Source: Streptomyces djakartensis
GTDB taxonomy: Bacteria; Actinomycetota; Actinomycetes; Streptomycetales; Streptomycetaceae
Length of the DNA stretch: 64,000 nucleotides
Direction: 5' to 3'
Assembly (NCBI RefSeq): GCF_014651075.1
Contig: NZ_BMWE01000006.1
Location: 310,001-374,000 of the forward strand
This document shows positions 31,158-40,036 of this stretch, in pieces. The position numbers and the translations under genes are program-made. Numbering within the stretch: the first letter of the stretch is position 1; each line of letters begins with the position of its first letter. Below the pieces are notes generated by a model. That model worked only from the letters and a program-made list of their open reading frames with translations. It was not told the origin of the DNA and searched no databases.

Positions 31158-31883
31158 TCAGCCCGCCTGCCGCCCCGTCCGCCGCCGCTGCGACCACCAC
31201 ATCCCGGCCGCGCCCGCCGCGAGCAGCGACGCTCCGGCCGCGCCCAGCGGCAGCAGATCACGTGCCGGACCGGTCTTCGGCAGCTCCTTGCGGCCCGGTC
31301 CCGCCGGCTTGTTGTCCGTACCGAGCAGCAGGGGTGTGGCCGGGGCGTCCGGCGACGGGTTGGTCGTGCCGAACGGCACCGGGCCCTGCTGCCAGAACGT
31401 CTTCTTCCCGTCGCCGGTCTGGACGGGCAGACAGATCTTTCCGGTCTTTCCCAGGTCGTATGTCGCGTCCACGGCGTACGACTTCGACTTGCCGGCGGCG
31501 AGATTGTCGATCGGGCAGGCGAAACCGCTGTTCGAGCCCTCCGGGAGACCCTTCTCGGGTATCGCGGAACATCCCTCGACGTTCTTGACGACAAGTCCGT
31601 CGAATCCGACGACCAGCAGCCTGATCTTTCCGCTGTCCTTACTTCCCTCGTTCTTCACCGTGGCGGTAATCGCCGTCTTCTTCGAACCGTTGTCGACCGA
31701 GATCCGCTCGGGCAGCCGGGTGGTGAGCCTCACCCCGGCCGGTGGCTCGTCGACGGCCTTTCCCCCCTTGCTGCTTGCGGGCCCTTCGTCCTCCGCGCCG
31801 GCGGTGCCGGAAAGGATCAGCACCGCTGAGAATGATGCCGCGACCAGTGGTCCCGCGACCATGGCCGTACGACGAGAACTCAT
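31158..31883 (-). CDS. LPXTG-type cell-wall-anchored or surface protein
   Basis: 241 residues from the ATG at 31883 with GGGGGAC upstream. A Sec signal (RRTAMVAGPLVAASFSAVLILSGTAGA) is followed by an immunoglobulin-like repeat region (RLTTRLPERISVDNGSKKTA, VKNEGSKDSGKIRLLVVG) with a single Cys pair. The C-terminus has the sortase motif LPKTG, a hydrophobic span (LLPLGAAGASLLAAGAAGMWW) and a basic tail (SQRRRTGRQAG). It should be anchored to the wall by a sortase encoded elsewhere. The function is unknown. It is divergent from a membrane Ser/Thr kinase, and the codon use is slightly less GC-rich than neighbours. Confidence 0.82.
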   Translation of the reverse strand: MSSRRTAMVAGPLVAASFSAVLILSGTAGAEDEGPASSKGGKAVDEPPAGVRLTTRLPERISVDNGSKKTAITATVKNEGSKDSGKIRLLVVGFDGLVVKNVEGCSAIPEKGLPEGSNSGFACPIDNLAAGKSKSYAVDATYDLGKTGKICLPVQTGDGKKTFWQQGPVPFGTTNPSPDAPATPLLLGTDNKPAGPGRKELPKTGPARDLLPLGAAGASLLAAGAAGMWWSQRRRTGRQAG

Positions 31884-32038
31884 GTTCGTCCCCCTTGTGT
31901 CCCCCGGGACTGCGCCTGAATTCGCAGCACTGAAAGAGGTACCACAAAATTTCCCCGCACTATCCTGGTACGGCGCGAAGTGTGACCGTTGTGTTTCACT
32001 GAGGGTCGGTCGCGGCGTCGTGGAGGGGGTGCAGCGGA

Positions 32039-34111
32039 TTGCCGGGGAATGCGAACAGCGGCGGTGTTCCAGGGAAATTGGTGACGGGGCGCTATCGGCT
32101 GGTCGAAAGTATCGGCCAGGGGGGAATGGGACGGGTGTGGCGAGCCGCCGACGAAATACTCGACCGGCAGGTCGCCGTGAAGGAAATGCGAATCGACGGC
32201 CGGGACGCGGAGGACAGCGGAACACGTCGCGAGCGCACCCTGCGCGAGGCCAGGGCCACGGCGCGGATCGACCATCCCAACGTCGTCCGGGTCTACGACG
32301 TGGTCGACGAAGGCGAACGCATCTGGATCGTCATGGAGTTGGTCACCGGCCGCTCCCTGGAGCGGATCCTCGCGCAGGAGGGCCCGCTGAGCGCCCACGA
32401 GACGGCCCGGATCGGACTGGGCCTGGTCGCTGCGCTCCGGCAGGTGCACGCGGGGGGCGTGCTGCACCGGGACATCAAGCCCGGGAACGTGCTGGTGGAG
32501 AACGCGGGCGGGGCGGACCGATCCGGATGTGGGGGAGGCCTGGTTCCCGGCCAGGGGCCGCACCGGACCGAACGGCGAGTCGTCCTCACGGACTTCGGCA
32601 TCGCCGCGATCCAGGACGCCAAGGCGCTCACCATGGTCGGCATGCTGGTCGGCTCCCCCGACTACATGGCCCCGGAGCGCATCTCCGGCCACCCGCAGGG
32701 CCCGCCCTCCGACGTCTGGTCCCTCGGCGCCACGCTCTGCGCGGCCCTGGGCGGCCGTTCCCCCTTCGCCCGCGCCACCACGCTGGCGACCCTGCACGCG
32801 GTGCTGTACGAGGAGCCCGAACTCCCCGCCGCGTCAGGACCGCTGCGCGGCATCCTGACGTCCCTCCTGGCGAAGGACCCGGCGGCCCGCCCGGGCCTGG
32901 AGCACCTGGAAGCGGCCCTGGGGCCGGTCGCGTTTCCGACGCCGACGGCCACGGTCCCGGTGGGGTGGGGCGAGGCGGCGCGCCCTGAGGCGGAGTCCCG
33001 CCCAGTGCGCGGTGGGGAGAGGGAGCCGGACGGGGAACGGGCTGCGGGGCCCGGAGCAGAGCCCGCGCCGGAGCCGGTCGGGGAACGGGCTGCGGGGCCC
33101 GGAGCAGAGCCCGCGCCGGAGCCGGTCGGGGAGGGTGAGCCGGGCTCCGGACCGCCGTCGGAGCCCGTCGTGGTGCCGCGGGCCCCGCGGCCACCACTTC
33201 CGCGGGACCCCCGCCGGCCGGTCACCGGCCGGGAGACGGCACCGCACCGGAACCCGGGCCGTCCGCCGGCCGCCGCACCCCCGGAAGCCGCCGCGAGAAC
33301 ACAGCCGGGCGCGCCCCCTTCGACAGGCCCCGCCGGACCCGCGGCCAAGGCCGGCCATCACCCCGGCCCCGTCGCCCTCGCCCGCGCTCAGGCCGCAACC
33401 GAGCACCGCCCCCGCCCCGCCTCGGCACCCACCGCCATGCCCCCGGGCGAACTCCCGGGCCCCGCCGCCCCGGCCACCGCCGGCCCCGGCGCGGGCCGTC
33501 GCCGTACGGTCCTCGCCGCCGTGGCGGCCACGGTCGCGACAGCCGGTGCCGTCGTGGGAGTCCTGCTGGCGACGCAGCCCGGCTCACCGGGGGACACGCG
33601 GCCCCGCGCGGGATCCTCGGCCTCCCCACCGCCGGCCACCGGCCCCACTCCCACACCCACGGTCCACGGCACCTCAAGGCCGCGGACCCTGCCGCCGGGC
33701 GCGCACCGGGAAGCCGGCGGGTTCGCCTGGGCGACACCGAGCGGCTGGCGCCGGGACGTCAAGACGGGCGCGGAGGTGCACTACACCTCCCCGGACGGCA
33801 CACAGGAACTGGTCGGCAAGTCGTCCCTGGCCCGCGGCAACCTGCTGCGGACCTGGCAGACCTCGGAACGCGACGCCGGCCAGGGCCAGGACTACCGCAA
33901 GCTCCGCCTGGAGGAGACGACGTTCCGCGGCCACCCCGCGGTGGTCTGGGAGTACACCTTCACGCTGAAGGGCGTCCACTGGCACGCCCGCCTGCTCGGC
34001 TTCGACGTGGGCGGCACGTCGTACCAGGTCAGCACCTGGTACGAGGCGGGGACCGAAACGGCGGCGCTGCGCGTGTACGAGGAGGTCAAGGACAGCTTCA
34101 CCGTGCTCTGA
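32039..34111 (+). CDS. Membrane Ser/Thr protein kinase (Pkn type) with extracellular domain
   Basis: 690 residues from a TTG at 32039 that has GGAGGGGG nine bases upstream; GTG at 32081 (14 codons later) is an alternative. Glycine loop GQGGMGRVW, ATP-binding K48, H143-R-D145 and D185-F-G187 are intact. Between the catalytic loop and DFG an extra stretch of about 20 residues (GGADRSGCGGGLVPGQGP) is inserted. A long Pro/Ala/Glu-rich linker (330-480), which includes a perfect 48-bp tandem duplication, leads to one membrane span near 485-505 (VLAAVAATVATAGAVVGVLLA). An outer domain of about 130 residues (GFAWATPSGWRRDVKTGAEVHY) follows. Its ligand and targets are unknown. Confidence 0.88.
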   Translation: MPGNANSGGVPGKLVTGRYRLVESIGQGGMGRVWRAADEILDRQVAVKEMRIDGRDAEDSGTRRERTLREARATARIDHPNVVRVYDVVDEGERIWIVMELVTGRSLERILAQEGPLSAHETARIGLGLVAALRQVHAGGVLHRDIKPGNVLVENAGGADRSGCGGGLVPGQGPHRTERRVVLTDFGIAAIQDAKALTMVGMLVGSPDYMAPERISGHPQGPPSDVWSLGATLCAALGGRSPFARATTLATLHAVLYEEPELPAASGPLRGILTSLLAKDPAARPGLEHLEAALGPVAFPTPTATVPVGWGEAARPEAESRPVRGGEREPDGERAAGPGAEPAPEPVGERAAGPGAEPAPEPVGEGEPGSGPPSEPVVVPRAPRPPLPRDPRRPVTGRETAPHRNPGRPPAAAPPEAAARTQPGAPPSTGPAGPAAKAGHHPGPVALARAQAATEHRPRPASAPTAMPPGELPGPAAPATAGPGAGRRRTVLAAVAATVATAGAVVGVLLATQPGSPGDTRPRAGSSASPPPATGPTPTPTVHGTSRPRTLPPGAHREAGGFAWATPSGWRRDVKTGAEVHYTSPDGTQELVGKSSLARGNLLRTWQTSERDAGQGQDYRKLRLEETTFRGHPAVVWEYTFTLKGVHWHARLLGFDVGGTSYQVSTWYEAGTETAALRVYEEVKDSFTVL
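33032..33127 (+). repeat. Perfect tandem duplication of 48 bp inside the kinase linker
   Basis: Two identical copies (33032-33079 and 33080-33127) encode GERAAGPGAEPAPEPV twice. A third, diverged start (GEGEPGSGPPSEPV) follows. The repeat keeps frame, so length can change without loss of the kinase. Confidence 0.95.
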
Positions 34112-34134
34112 GGCCTGTCCGGCGGACAGGAAAA

Positions 34135-34176
34135 AGGGGCCTGCGGTGCGTGTGTCACGACACGCGCCGCAGGCCC
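34135..34176 (-). terminator. Terminator of amino-acid permease 2
   Basis: GGGGCCTGCGG (34135-34145) pairs with 34166-34176 and the interior GCGTGT/ACACGC also pairs, making a long stem. On the minus strand TTTT follows, correct for the permease. Confidence 0.8.
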
Positions 34177-34202
34177 CGCGCCAGGGGCTGAGTGCCCGGA
34201 GG

Positions 34203-35678
34203 TCAGCCCGCCGAGACCTTGTCCCGGGCCTGGTCGGAGTCGGCGGCCCGCCGCCCGGCCTGTGTCTTCTCCTTGACGAAGGCGATGGCGAGGACGACGG
34301 CGGCGACGAGCAGGGACAGGGAGATGGTGGTGCGTCCGTCGTGCTCGGTGTCGGTGAGCATGTAGCCGAGGATGAACACGATGAGCGCGGCGGTGGCCCA
34401 GGTCAGGTAGGGGTACAGCCACATCTTCACGACGAGCTTCTCGGGCGCCTCGGCCTTGATGATCTTCCGCATCCGCAGCTGGGAGAAGCAGATGACCAGC
34501 CACACGAACAGCGCCACGGCACCGGAGGAGTTGACCAGGAACAGGAAGACCGAGTCCGGGAACTTGTAGTTGAAGAAGACCGCGACGAAGCCGAACGCGA
34601 CGGAGGCGAGGATGGCGGTGCGGGGCACGCCGCTACCGGTGGTGCGGGCGAAGGACTTGGGTGCGTCGCCGCGCCGGCCGAGGGAGAAGGCCATGCGTGA
34701 GGCGGTGTAGAGGCCGGAGTTGAGGCAGGACAGCACGGACGTCAGCACGATGAAGTTCATGATCTGCCCGGCGTGCGGAATGCCGAGGGAGTCCAGCGCG
34801 GCGACGTAGGAGCCGTCCTTGGTGATGGACTCGCTGTCCCAGGGCAGCAGCGACACCACGACGAGGATCGAGCCGAGGTAGAAGACGGCTACGCGCCAGA
34901 TGATGCTGTTGGTGGCCTTGGTGACGGCCTGCTGGGGGTTCTCGGACTCGCCGGCGGCCAGGGTGGCGATCTCGCTGCCCATGAAGGAGAAGACGACCAG
35001 GAGCACACCGGTGAGGATGGCGCCGGCGCCGTTGGGCAGGAAGCCGCCGTGTGAGGTGAGGTTGCTCAGTCCGGCCTGGTCGCTGTCGACGCCGGGGAGC
35101 AGGCCGAAGACGGCGAGGCCGCCGATGACGATGAACGCGGCGATCGCGACGACCTTGATGCCGGCGAACCAGAACTCGAACTCGCCGTAGGAGCCGACGG
35201 AGACGAGGTTGGTGGCGGTCAGCACCAGCATCACGATCAGGGCCCAGGCCCACTGCGGCACGGCCGGTATCCAGCCCTCCAGGATCACCGCGCCGGCGGT
35301 GGCCTCGACGGCCAGGACGACGACCCAGAAGAACCAGTACAGCCAGCCGATGGTGAAGCCGGCCCAGGGGCCGAGGGCGCGGTCGGCGTGCGCGGAGAAG
35401 GAGCCGGAGGTCGGGTTGGCGGCGGACATCTCACCCAGCATCCGCATCACCAGCACCACGAGCGTGCCGACGAGGGCGTAGGAGAGCAGGATGCCGGGTC
35501 CGGCGGTGGCGATACCGGAGCTGGACCCGACGAACAGGCCCGCGCCGATGACACCACCGATGGCGATCATCGACAGATGACGGTTCTTGAGCCCGGCCTG
35601 CAGACCGGAGTCCTGCGCCCCGGGTTCTCCGGGCCTTTCGCGATCGTTTCCAGTCGTCTTCGGCGTCTGCGAGGTCAT
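34203..35678 (-). CDS. Amino-acid permease 2 (APC superfamily), paralogue of the permease at 22196
   Basis: 491 residues with about 12 spans. The N-terminus LKNRHLSMIAIGGVIGAGLFVGSSSGIATAGPG closely matches that of permease 1, as do SGSFSAHADRALGPWAGF, YGEFEFWFAGIKV and AAGESENPQQAVTKATNSIIWR. It ends in a charged cytoplasmic tail (RRAADSDQARDKVSAG). It likely imports amino acids or GABA with protons. The monocistronic unit is bordered by its own terminator and a 280-bp upstream region with a spaced direct repeat. Confidence 0.9.
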   Translation of the reverse strand: MTSQTPKTTGNDRERPGEPGAQDSGLQAGLKNRHLSMIAIGGVIGAGLFVGSSSGIATAGPGILLSYALVGTLVVLVMRMLGEMSAANPTSGSFSAHADRALGPWAGFTIGWLYWFFWVVVLAVEATAGAVILEGWIPAVPQWAWALIVMLVLTATNLVSVGSYGEFEFWFAGIKVVAIAAFIVIGGLAVFGLLPGVDSDQAGLSNLTSHGGFLPNGAGAILTGVLLVVFSFMGSEIATLAAGESENPQQAVTKATNSIIWRVAVFYLGSILVVVSLLPWDSESITKDGSYVAALDSLGIPHAGQIMNFIVLTSVLSCLNSGLYTASRMAFSLGRRGDAPKSFARTTGSGVPRTAILASVAFGFVAVFFNYKFPDSVFLFLVNSSGAVALFVWLVICFSQLRMRKIIKAEAPEKLVVKMWLYPYLTWATAALIVFILGYMLTDTEHDGRTTISLSLLVAAVVLAIAFVKEKTQAGRRAADSDQARDKVSAG

Positions 35679-35860
35679 GGAACGGATTTCCTTTGCGCCG
35701 GGGGAGCTGTTTTCCGTACGAACCGCACGAACCGTACGACCAGGGGGTGTGTCGCGGCGTGACGGTGTACAGGAGCTCGTACGAGCGGGTGCACGAGCCG
35801 GTCCAGTGAATCGGAGGCGAACGTCTAGGAGAACCTTCGAATCCAGATTGTTACTTGAGG

Positions 35861-35912
35861 TTTTCCTGAGCTTCCGTAATGCGCCTCACATTCGGCTCAG
35901 TTTTTCCTGAGC
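35861..35912. repeat. Direct repeat TTTTCCTGAGC, 41 bp apart, in a divergent promoter region
   Basis: Copies lie at 35861-35871 and 35902-35912, offset by 41 bp, close to four helical turns. The second is also part of an inverted repeat GCTCAG-N6-CTGAGC (35895-35912). It lies between permease 2 and rpiB. Confidence 0.5.
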
Positions 35913-35958
35913 GTCACCCGGCGCACCTTCCCCGGAACGCCCGTGTCACACTCGTCCC

Positions 35959-36444
35959 ATGCGCGTGTACCTCGGCTCGGACCATGCGGGCTACGAACTG
36001 AAGAACCACCTCGTCGAGTGGCTGAAGGCGGCGGGCCACGACCCCGTCGACTGCGGCCCGCACGTCTACGACGCCCAGGACGACTACCCGCCCTTCTGTC
36101 TCCGTGCGGCGGAGCGGACGGCCGCCGACCCGGACGCCCTCGGCGTCGTCATCGGCGGTTCCGGCAACGGTGAGCAGATCGCCGCGAACAAGGTCAAGGG
36201 CGTCCGTGCGGCCCTCGCCTGGAGCGAGGAGGCGGCGGCGCTCGGCCGCCAGCACAACAACGCCAACGTCGTCGCCGTAGGCGCGCGCATGCACTCGCAG
36301 GACGAGGCGACGAAGTTCGTGGAGGTCTTCCTCGCGACGCCGTTCTCCGGTGACGAACGTCACATCCGCCGGATCGACATGCTCAAGGCCTACGAAACGA
36401 CGGGTGACCTGCCGCCGATCCCCCCGCACCACCCCCAGCAGTAA
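35959..36444 (+). CDS. rpiB: Ribose-5-phosphate isomerase B
   Basis: 161 residues. LGSDHAGYELK at the N-terminus and GGSGNGEQIAANKVKGVRAAL are RpiB signatures. At the catalytic-base position there is E72 (GNGEQ) instead of the Cys of E. coli RpiB, as in the mycobacterial enzyme. It interconverts ribose 5-phosphate and ribulose 5-phosphate in the pentose phosphate pathway. CACACT ends six bases before the ATG without a clear Shine-Dalgarno, so the mRNA may be leaderless. The DNA glycosylase gene follows in the same direction. Confidence 0.95.
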   Translation: MRVYLGSDHAGYELKNHLVEWLKAAGHDPVDCGPHVYDAQDDYPPFCLRAAERTAADPDALGVVIGGSGNGEQIAANKVKGVRAALAWSEEAAALGRQHNNANVVAVGARMHSQDEATKFVEVFLATPFSGDERHIRRIDMLKAYETTGDLPPIPPHHPQQ

Positions 36445-36538
36445 CGCAGCGTTCCCCCGCGCACGCGAGGCCGACGCCCGCCCAAGCCACCGAGGCCGGG
36501 CGGGCGGTGCCGAGCGCGGCCGGATCACAGGAGAAGCC

Positions 36539-37348
36539 GTGCCGGAAGGCCACACCATCCACCGTCTGGCCCGCGACTACGCCACCGCCTTCCTGCACAC
36601 CATCCCCCGGGTGACCAGTCCCCAGGGCAAGTTCGCCGACGCCGCCGCCCTCCTCTCCGGCACGGAACTCACCCACACCGAAGCCCACGGCAAGCACCTC
36701 TTCCTCGGCTTCCGCGGCGCCGACTGGATCCACATCCACCTCGGCCTCTTCGGCAAGGTCACCTTCGGCCCGGCCCCCATACCCCCGCCCACGGACACCG
36801 TCCGCCTCCGCCTGGCGCACGACACCACGTACGTCGATCTCCGGGGCCCCACCGCCTGTGCCCTGATCACGCCCCCGGAAAAGCGGGCGATACACGACCG
36901 CCTGGGTCCCGATCCCCTCCGCGACGACGCCGACCCGGACGCCGCGTACCGCCGCATCAGCCGCAGCCGTACGACGATCGCGGCCCTTCTCATGGACCAG
37001 AAGATCATCGCCGGTGTGGGAAACGTCTACCGCGCCGAGGTCCTCTTCCGGCACCGCATCGACCCGTACCGCGCCGGCCGGGACATCACACCGGACCAGT
37101 GGGACGCGATCTGGACCGACCTGGTCGAGCTCATGCACCAAGGCGTCCGCGACAACCGGATCGACACCGTCCGCCCGGAGCACACCCCGGAGGCGATGGG
37201 CCGGCCACCCCGCGTGGACGACCACGGCGGCGAGGTGTACGTCTACCGCAGGGCCAACCAGCCCTGCCACATCTGCGGCGGCGAGATCCGCACCGCCGGC
37301 CTCGCCGCCCGCAATCTCTTCTGGTGCCCGGCCTGCCAGCGTCCGTGA
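36539..37348 (+). CDS. Fpg/Nei-family DNA glycosylase/AP lyase
   Basis: 269 residues from the GTG at 36539, with AGGAG upstream. After removal of Met the N-terminus is PEGHTIHRLAR, giving the catalytic Pro1 and Glu2. The helix-two-turn-helix DQKIIAGVGNVYRAEVLFRHRIDP lies at about 155-180. The C-terminal zinc finger uses CHICGG and FWCPACQ (four Cys). It removes oxidised bases and nicks the backbone. PEGHT is the spelling seen in actinobacterial Nei proteins, so an endonuclease VIII-type specificity is more likely than MutM. Confidence 0.92.
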   Translation: MPEGHTIHRLARDYATAFLHTIPRVTSPQGKFADAAALLSGTELTHTEAHGKHLFLGFRGADWIHIHLGLFGKVTFGPAPIPPPTDTVRLRLAHDTTYVDLRGPTACALITPPEKRAIHDRLGPDPLRDDADPDAAYRRISRSRTTIAALLMDQKIIAGVGNVYRAEVLFRHRIDPYRAGRDITPDQWDAIWTDLVELMHQGVRDNRIDTVRPEHTPEAMGRPPRVDDHGGEVYVYRRANQPCHICGGEIRTAGLAARNLFWCPACQRP

Positions 37349-37388
37349 ACCTCCCCCGCCCCGGACGCCGGAGCGGAACGCCCGGCCG

Positions 37389-38645
37389 TCAGAAACCGTG
37401 GGGCAACCACGGCGCCGCCACACCGGCCCCGAAACCCACCGAAGCCGCCGCGACGGCCCCCCGCCGCAACTCCCGCACCCGTCCCGCGGCCCGCAACGCC
37501 CCGAGGCTCACCCCGCCGAGATACGCAGCCCCCAACTCCCGCACCGACAGCGCGACATCGGCCGCATCCGCCGTACGCTCACAGCACGCCCCCTTCGCAT
37601 CCCCGCTCAGCCGCCAGCGTCCGGCGTTCCAGGGACAGAACGCGTCCTCCACCTCGAACACCACATCCACCGGCGCCTGGTACGTCCGCGCCGCCAACGC
37701 GGCCCCCACGTCGACCGGCCGGACGTACAGCGAATCCCGCAACCGCGGCTGACACCGCCGTATGTCGGACACCATGTACTGCCACGCGTCGTCGACCGGC
37801 CGCCCCCGCACCACCAGCTTCGACGTCAGGTCGATCGCGAACAGGAACCGCCACAGCGCGGCGTCCGCCGCGGGGTCCGGCGCGACCAAGTCCTTGAGGA
37901 CCACCGTGCCCTCGGGGCCGGCCGTCTCCCAGTTCGGCTTGACGCTGAACCGCGCGTACCCGACCGTCTCACCGTCCCGCTCGGCGAGGACGCACTGCAG
38001 CGGCGACGCCCCGTCCCGCTCACTCTCCGGGTCGAGCACCCCGAGCCGCTCCCACCCGGGCTGCCGCGCCAGCATCCCCGGCCGCGACGGCACCTGCCGC
38101 GCGTACAGGGCCTCGCACACGCCGAGAACGTCGGCGGGCACGGCGTACCGCACGCTTACGTCGTCCGTGCCCGCGGGCAGCGACGACAGTCGTACCCGGC
38201 TCGTGTCGACCTCGGCGTTCAACTGGAAGGTGGCGGCGCCGTACCCGAAGCGTCCGTAGATCTCCGGCTCGGAAGCCGTGAGCACGGCCAGCGGCTCGCC
38301 CCAGGCGCGGACGTCGTCCAGCTGACGCCGCATCATCGAGGTCAGGACACCGCGCCGGCGGTGCGTGGCGGCCACGCTGACCATCGTGACGCCCGCGGCC
38401 GGCACCGAGGCGCCACCGGGCACGGTGAGCCGGAAACTGAACGCCCCCGCCGTCCCCACGCACTCGCCCCCGTCCCACACACCGAGTGAACGGTCGAACT
38501 CGGTCAGCGAGTCCCACAACTCCCGCTCCTCGGTGGCCTCCGGCACACCGCCGAAGGCACGGATGAGAGTGTCGTACCACTTGTCCCAGTCGTCCCGCCG
38601 GAGCACCCGCAGAGCCGCCGCGGTCCCGGTCGCCTCAGTCGCCAT
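37389..38645 (-). CDS. Eis-like GNAT-family N-acetyltransferase
   Basis: 418 residues, the size of Eis proteins. The first GNAT domain includes SVAATHRRRGVLTSMMRRQLDDVRAWGEPLAVL, with the acetyl-CoA loop VAATHRRRGV near 90. EPEIYGRFGYG is the Eis hallmark. A second, degenerate GNAT domain and a C-terminal sterol-carrier-like domain (VVFEVEDAFCPWNAGRWRL) follow. In mycobacteria Eis acetylates aminoglycosides and peptides at several amines; the Streptomyces substrate is unknown. It is divergent from the PP2C gene. Confidence 0.88.
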   Translation of the reverse strand: MATEATGTAAALRVLRRDDWDKWYDTLIRAFGGVPEATEERELWDSLTEFDRSLGVWDGGECVGTAGAFSFRLTVPGGASVPAAGVTMVSVAATHRRRGVLTSMMRRQLDDVRAWGEPLAVLTASEPEIYGRFGYGAATFQLNAEVDTSRVRLSSLPAGTDDVSVRYAVPADVLGVCEALYARQVPSRPGMLARQPGWERLGVLDPESERDGASPLQCVLAERDGETVGYARFSVKPNWETAGPEGTVVLKDLVAPDPAADAALWRFLFAIDLTSKLVVRGRPVDDAWQYMVSDIRRCQPRLRDSLYVRPVDVGAALAARTYQAPVDVVFEVEDAFCPWNAGRWRLSGDAKGACCERTADAADVALSVRELGAAYLGGVSLGALRAAGRVRELRRGAVAAASVGFGAGVAAPWLPHGF

Positions 38646-38807
38646 GGGCCATGCCTACCAGGGCGGTGCGGGGCGAGCGAGGGAATTTCTCCCGGACGGC
38701 GGCGGGGCGGCGCGTGGTGGAGTTCACTGTGAAGTCGGCCCTCGGACGGGGGACAAGTGGGACCTCCCGTGCCAAGCGGCTGGTCCGATGGATAGGGTCC
38801 CGAACTA

Positions 38808-39983
38808 ATGGCATCAGGACGAGAGCGGCGCGCGGAAGCCGGCACGTTCACGGCCCGGTTGAAGAAGCAGTGGCACCGGGCCCGCGTCGGTGTGCGCCGA
38901 GCAGCCGTGGACTACTTCCGCGGCAACGGCTCGGACTGGATCGCCCTGGCCGGCCTGCTCCTGACCGTCCCCCTGATAGCGGCGGCGACGCTGGGCAACT
39001 CGGTGTGGTTCTCACCGGCCGCGCTCGTCCTGCCGGTCGTCGTGGGCGGTCTGCTGCTGCGCCCGGCGAGCCTGCTCGGTCTGTACGCGGCCGCGGCCAC
39101 GGCGCTGATCGTGGAGTCGGTGCGGCTGGGCCCGTACACGGAGGGGCCGTCCAGGGTCACCCCCGGTGTGGTGCTCGTGGTCGCGGCCTGCGGCTTCTTC
39201 GGTCTGCTGCTGGCCCAGTTCCGCAGCCGGGTCGGCGTGCCCTGGCGGCGCGGCGGCACCATGCTCTTCGACCTGCGTGAACGCATCCGGGTGCAGAGCA
39301 AGTTGCCCGACCTGCCCGACGGCTGGCACCGGGAGATGGCGCTGCGCCCGGCGGGCGGCCAGTCCTTCTCGGGTGACTTCGTGGTGGCGGCGCGCACCAA
39401 CGGCGGCCGTACGCTCGAGGTCGTCCTGACCGACGTCTCCGGCAAGGGCATGGACGCGGGCTCCCGCGCCCTTCTGCTGTCCGGCGCGTTCGGCGGTCTG
39501 CTCGGCTCCCTCCCACCGCACGCCTTCCTGCCCGCCGCGAACGGCTATCTGCTGCGCCAGGACTGGGACGAGGGCTTCGCGACCTCCATCCACCTGGTCC
39601 TCGACCTGGACTCGGGCGACTACGAGCTGTACTCCGCGGGTCATCCGCCGGGCCTCCAGCTCAGCGCGGGCAGCGGCCGCTGGGAGGAGAAGGCGGCCGA
39701 GGGTCCGCTCCTCGGGGTGTACGACGGCGCCCAGTTCGACCCCGTGAAGGGCTCACTCCGCCCGGGCGACGTCCTGATGCTGTTCACGGACGGCCTGGTG
39801 GAGACCGCGGACCGCGACATCGTCGAGGGCATCGACCGCCTCACCGGCGAGGCCGACCGATATGTGGCCGGCGGCTTCCAGGGCGCCGCCTGGCACCTCA
39901 TCGAGGCCGTGGCCAAGGACGTCAACGACGACCGGGCCCTGCTGCTGATCTGCCGAGAGGGTCCGACGGCCGCCTTCCGCTGA
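38808..39983 (+). CDS. Membrane PP2C/SpoIIE-type Ser/Thr phosphatase
   Basis: 391 residues. Four hydrophobic segments lie at about 45-125 (WIALAGLLLTVPLIAAATLGN, VVLVVAACGFFGLLLAQF), followed by a cytoplasmic PPM domain. Metal-site motifs are present: FSGDFVVAARTNGGRTLEVVLTDVSGKGMDAG, YSAGHPPGLQL and DVLMLFTDGLVET. Such phosphatases commonly act on anti-anti-sigma factors; no partner gene is adjacent. TAGGGT (38793-38798) lies nine bases before the ATG, so the mRNA has almost no leader. Confidence 0.9.
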   Translation: MASGRERRAEAGTFTARLKKQWHRARVGVRRAAVDYFRGNGSDWIALAGLLLTVPLIAAATLGNSVWFSPAALVLPVVVGGLLLRPASLLGLYAAAATALIVESVRLGPYTEGPSRVTPGVVLVVAACGFFGLLLAQFRSRVGVPWRRGGTMLFDLRERIRVQSKLPDLPDGWHREMALRPAGGQSFSGDFVVAARTNGGRTLEVVLTDVSGKGMDAGSRALLLSGAFGGLLGSLPPHAFLPAANGYLLRQDWDEGFATSIHLVLDLDSGDYELYSAGHPPGLQLSAGSGRWEEKAAEGPLLGVYDGAQFDPVKGSLRPGDVLMLFTDGLVETADRDIVEGIDRLTGEADRYVAGGFQGAAWHLIEAVAKDVNDDRALLLICREGPTAAFR

Positions 39984-40036
39984 GGCGCGGTCCGGCCGGG
40001 GCCGCACGCGGCGCCGCCGAGCGCGACACTGAAGGG

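Noticed and set aside
33032..33127. CRISPR-like repeat
   Set aside because: Only two adjacent identical units without spacers, in frame inside a kinase gene; a coding tandem repeat.
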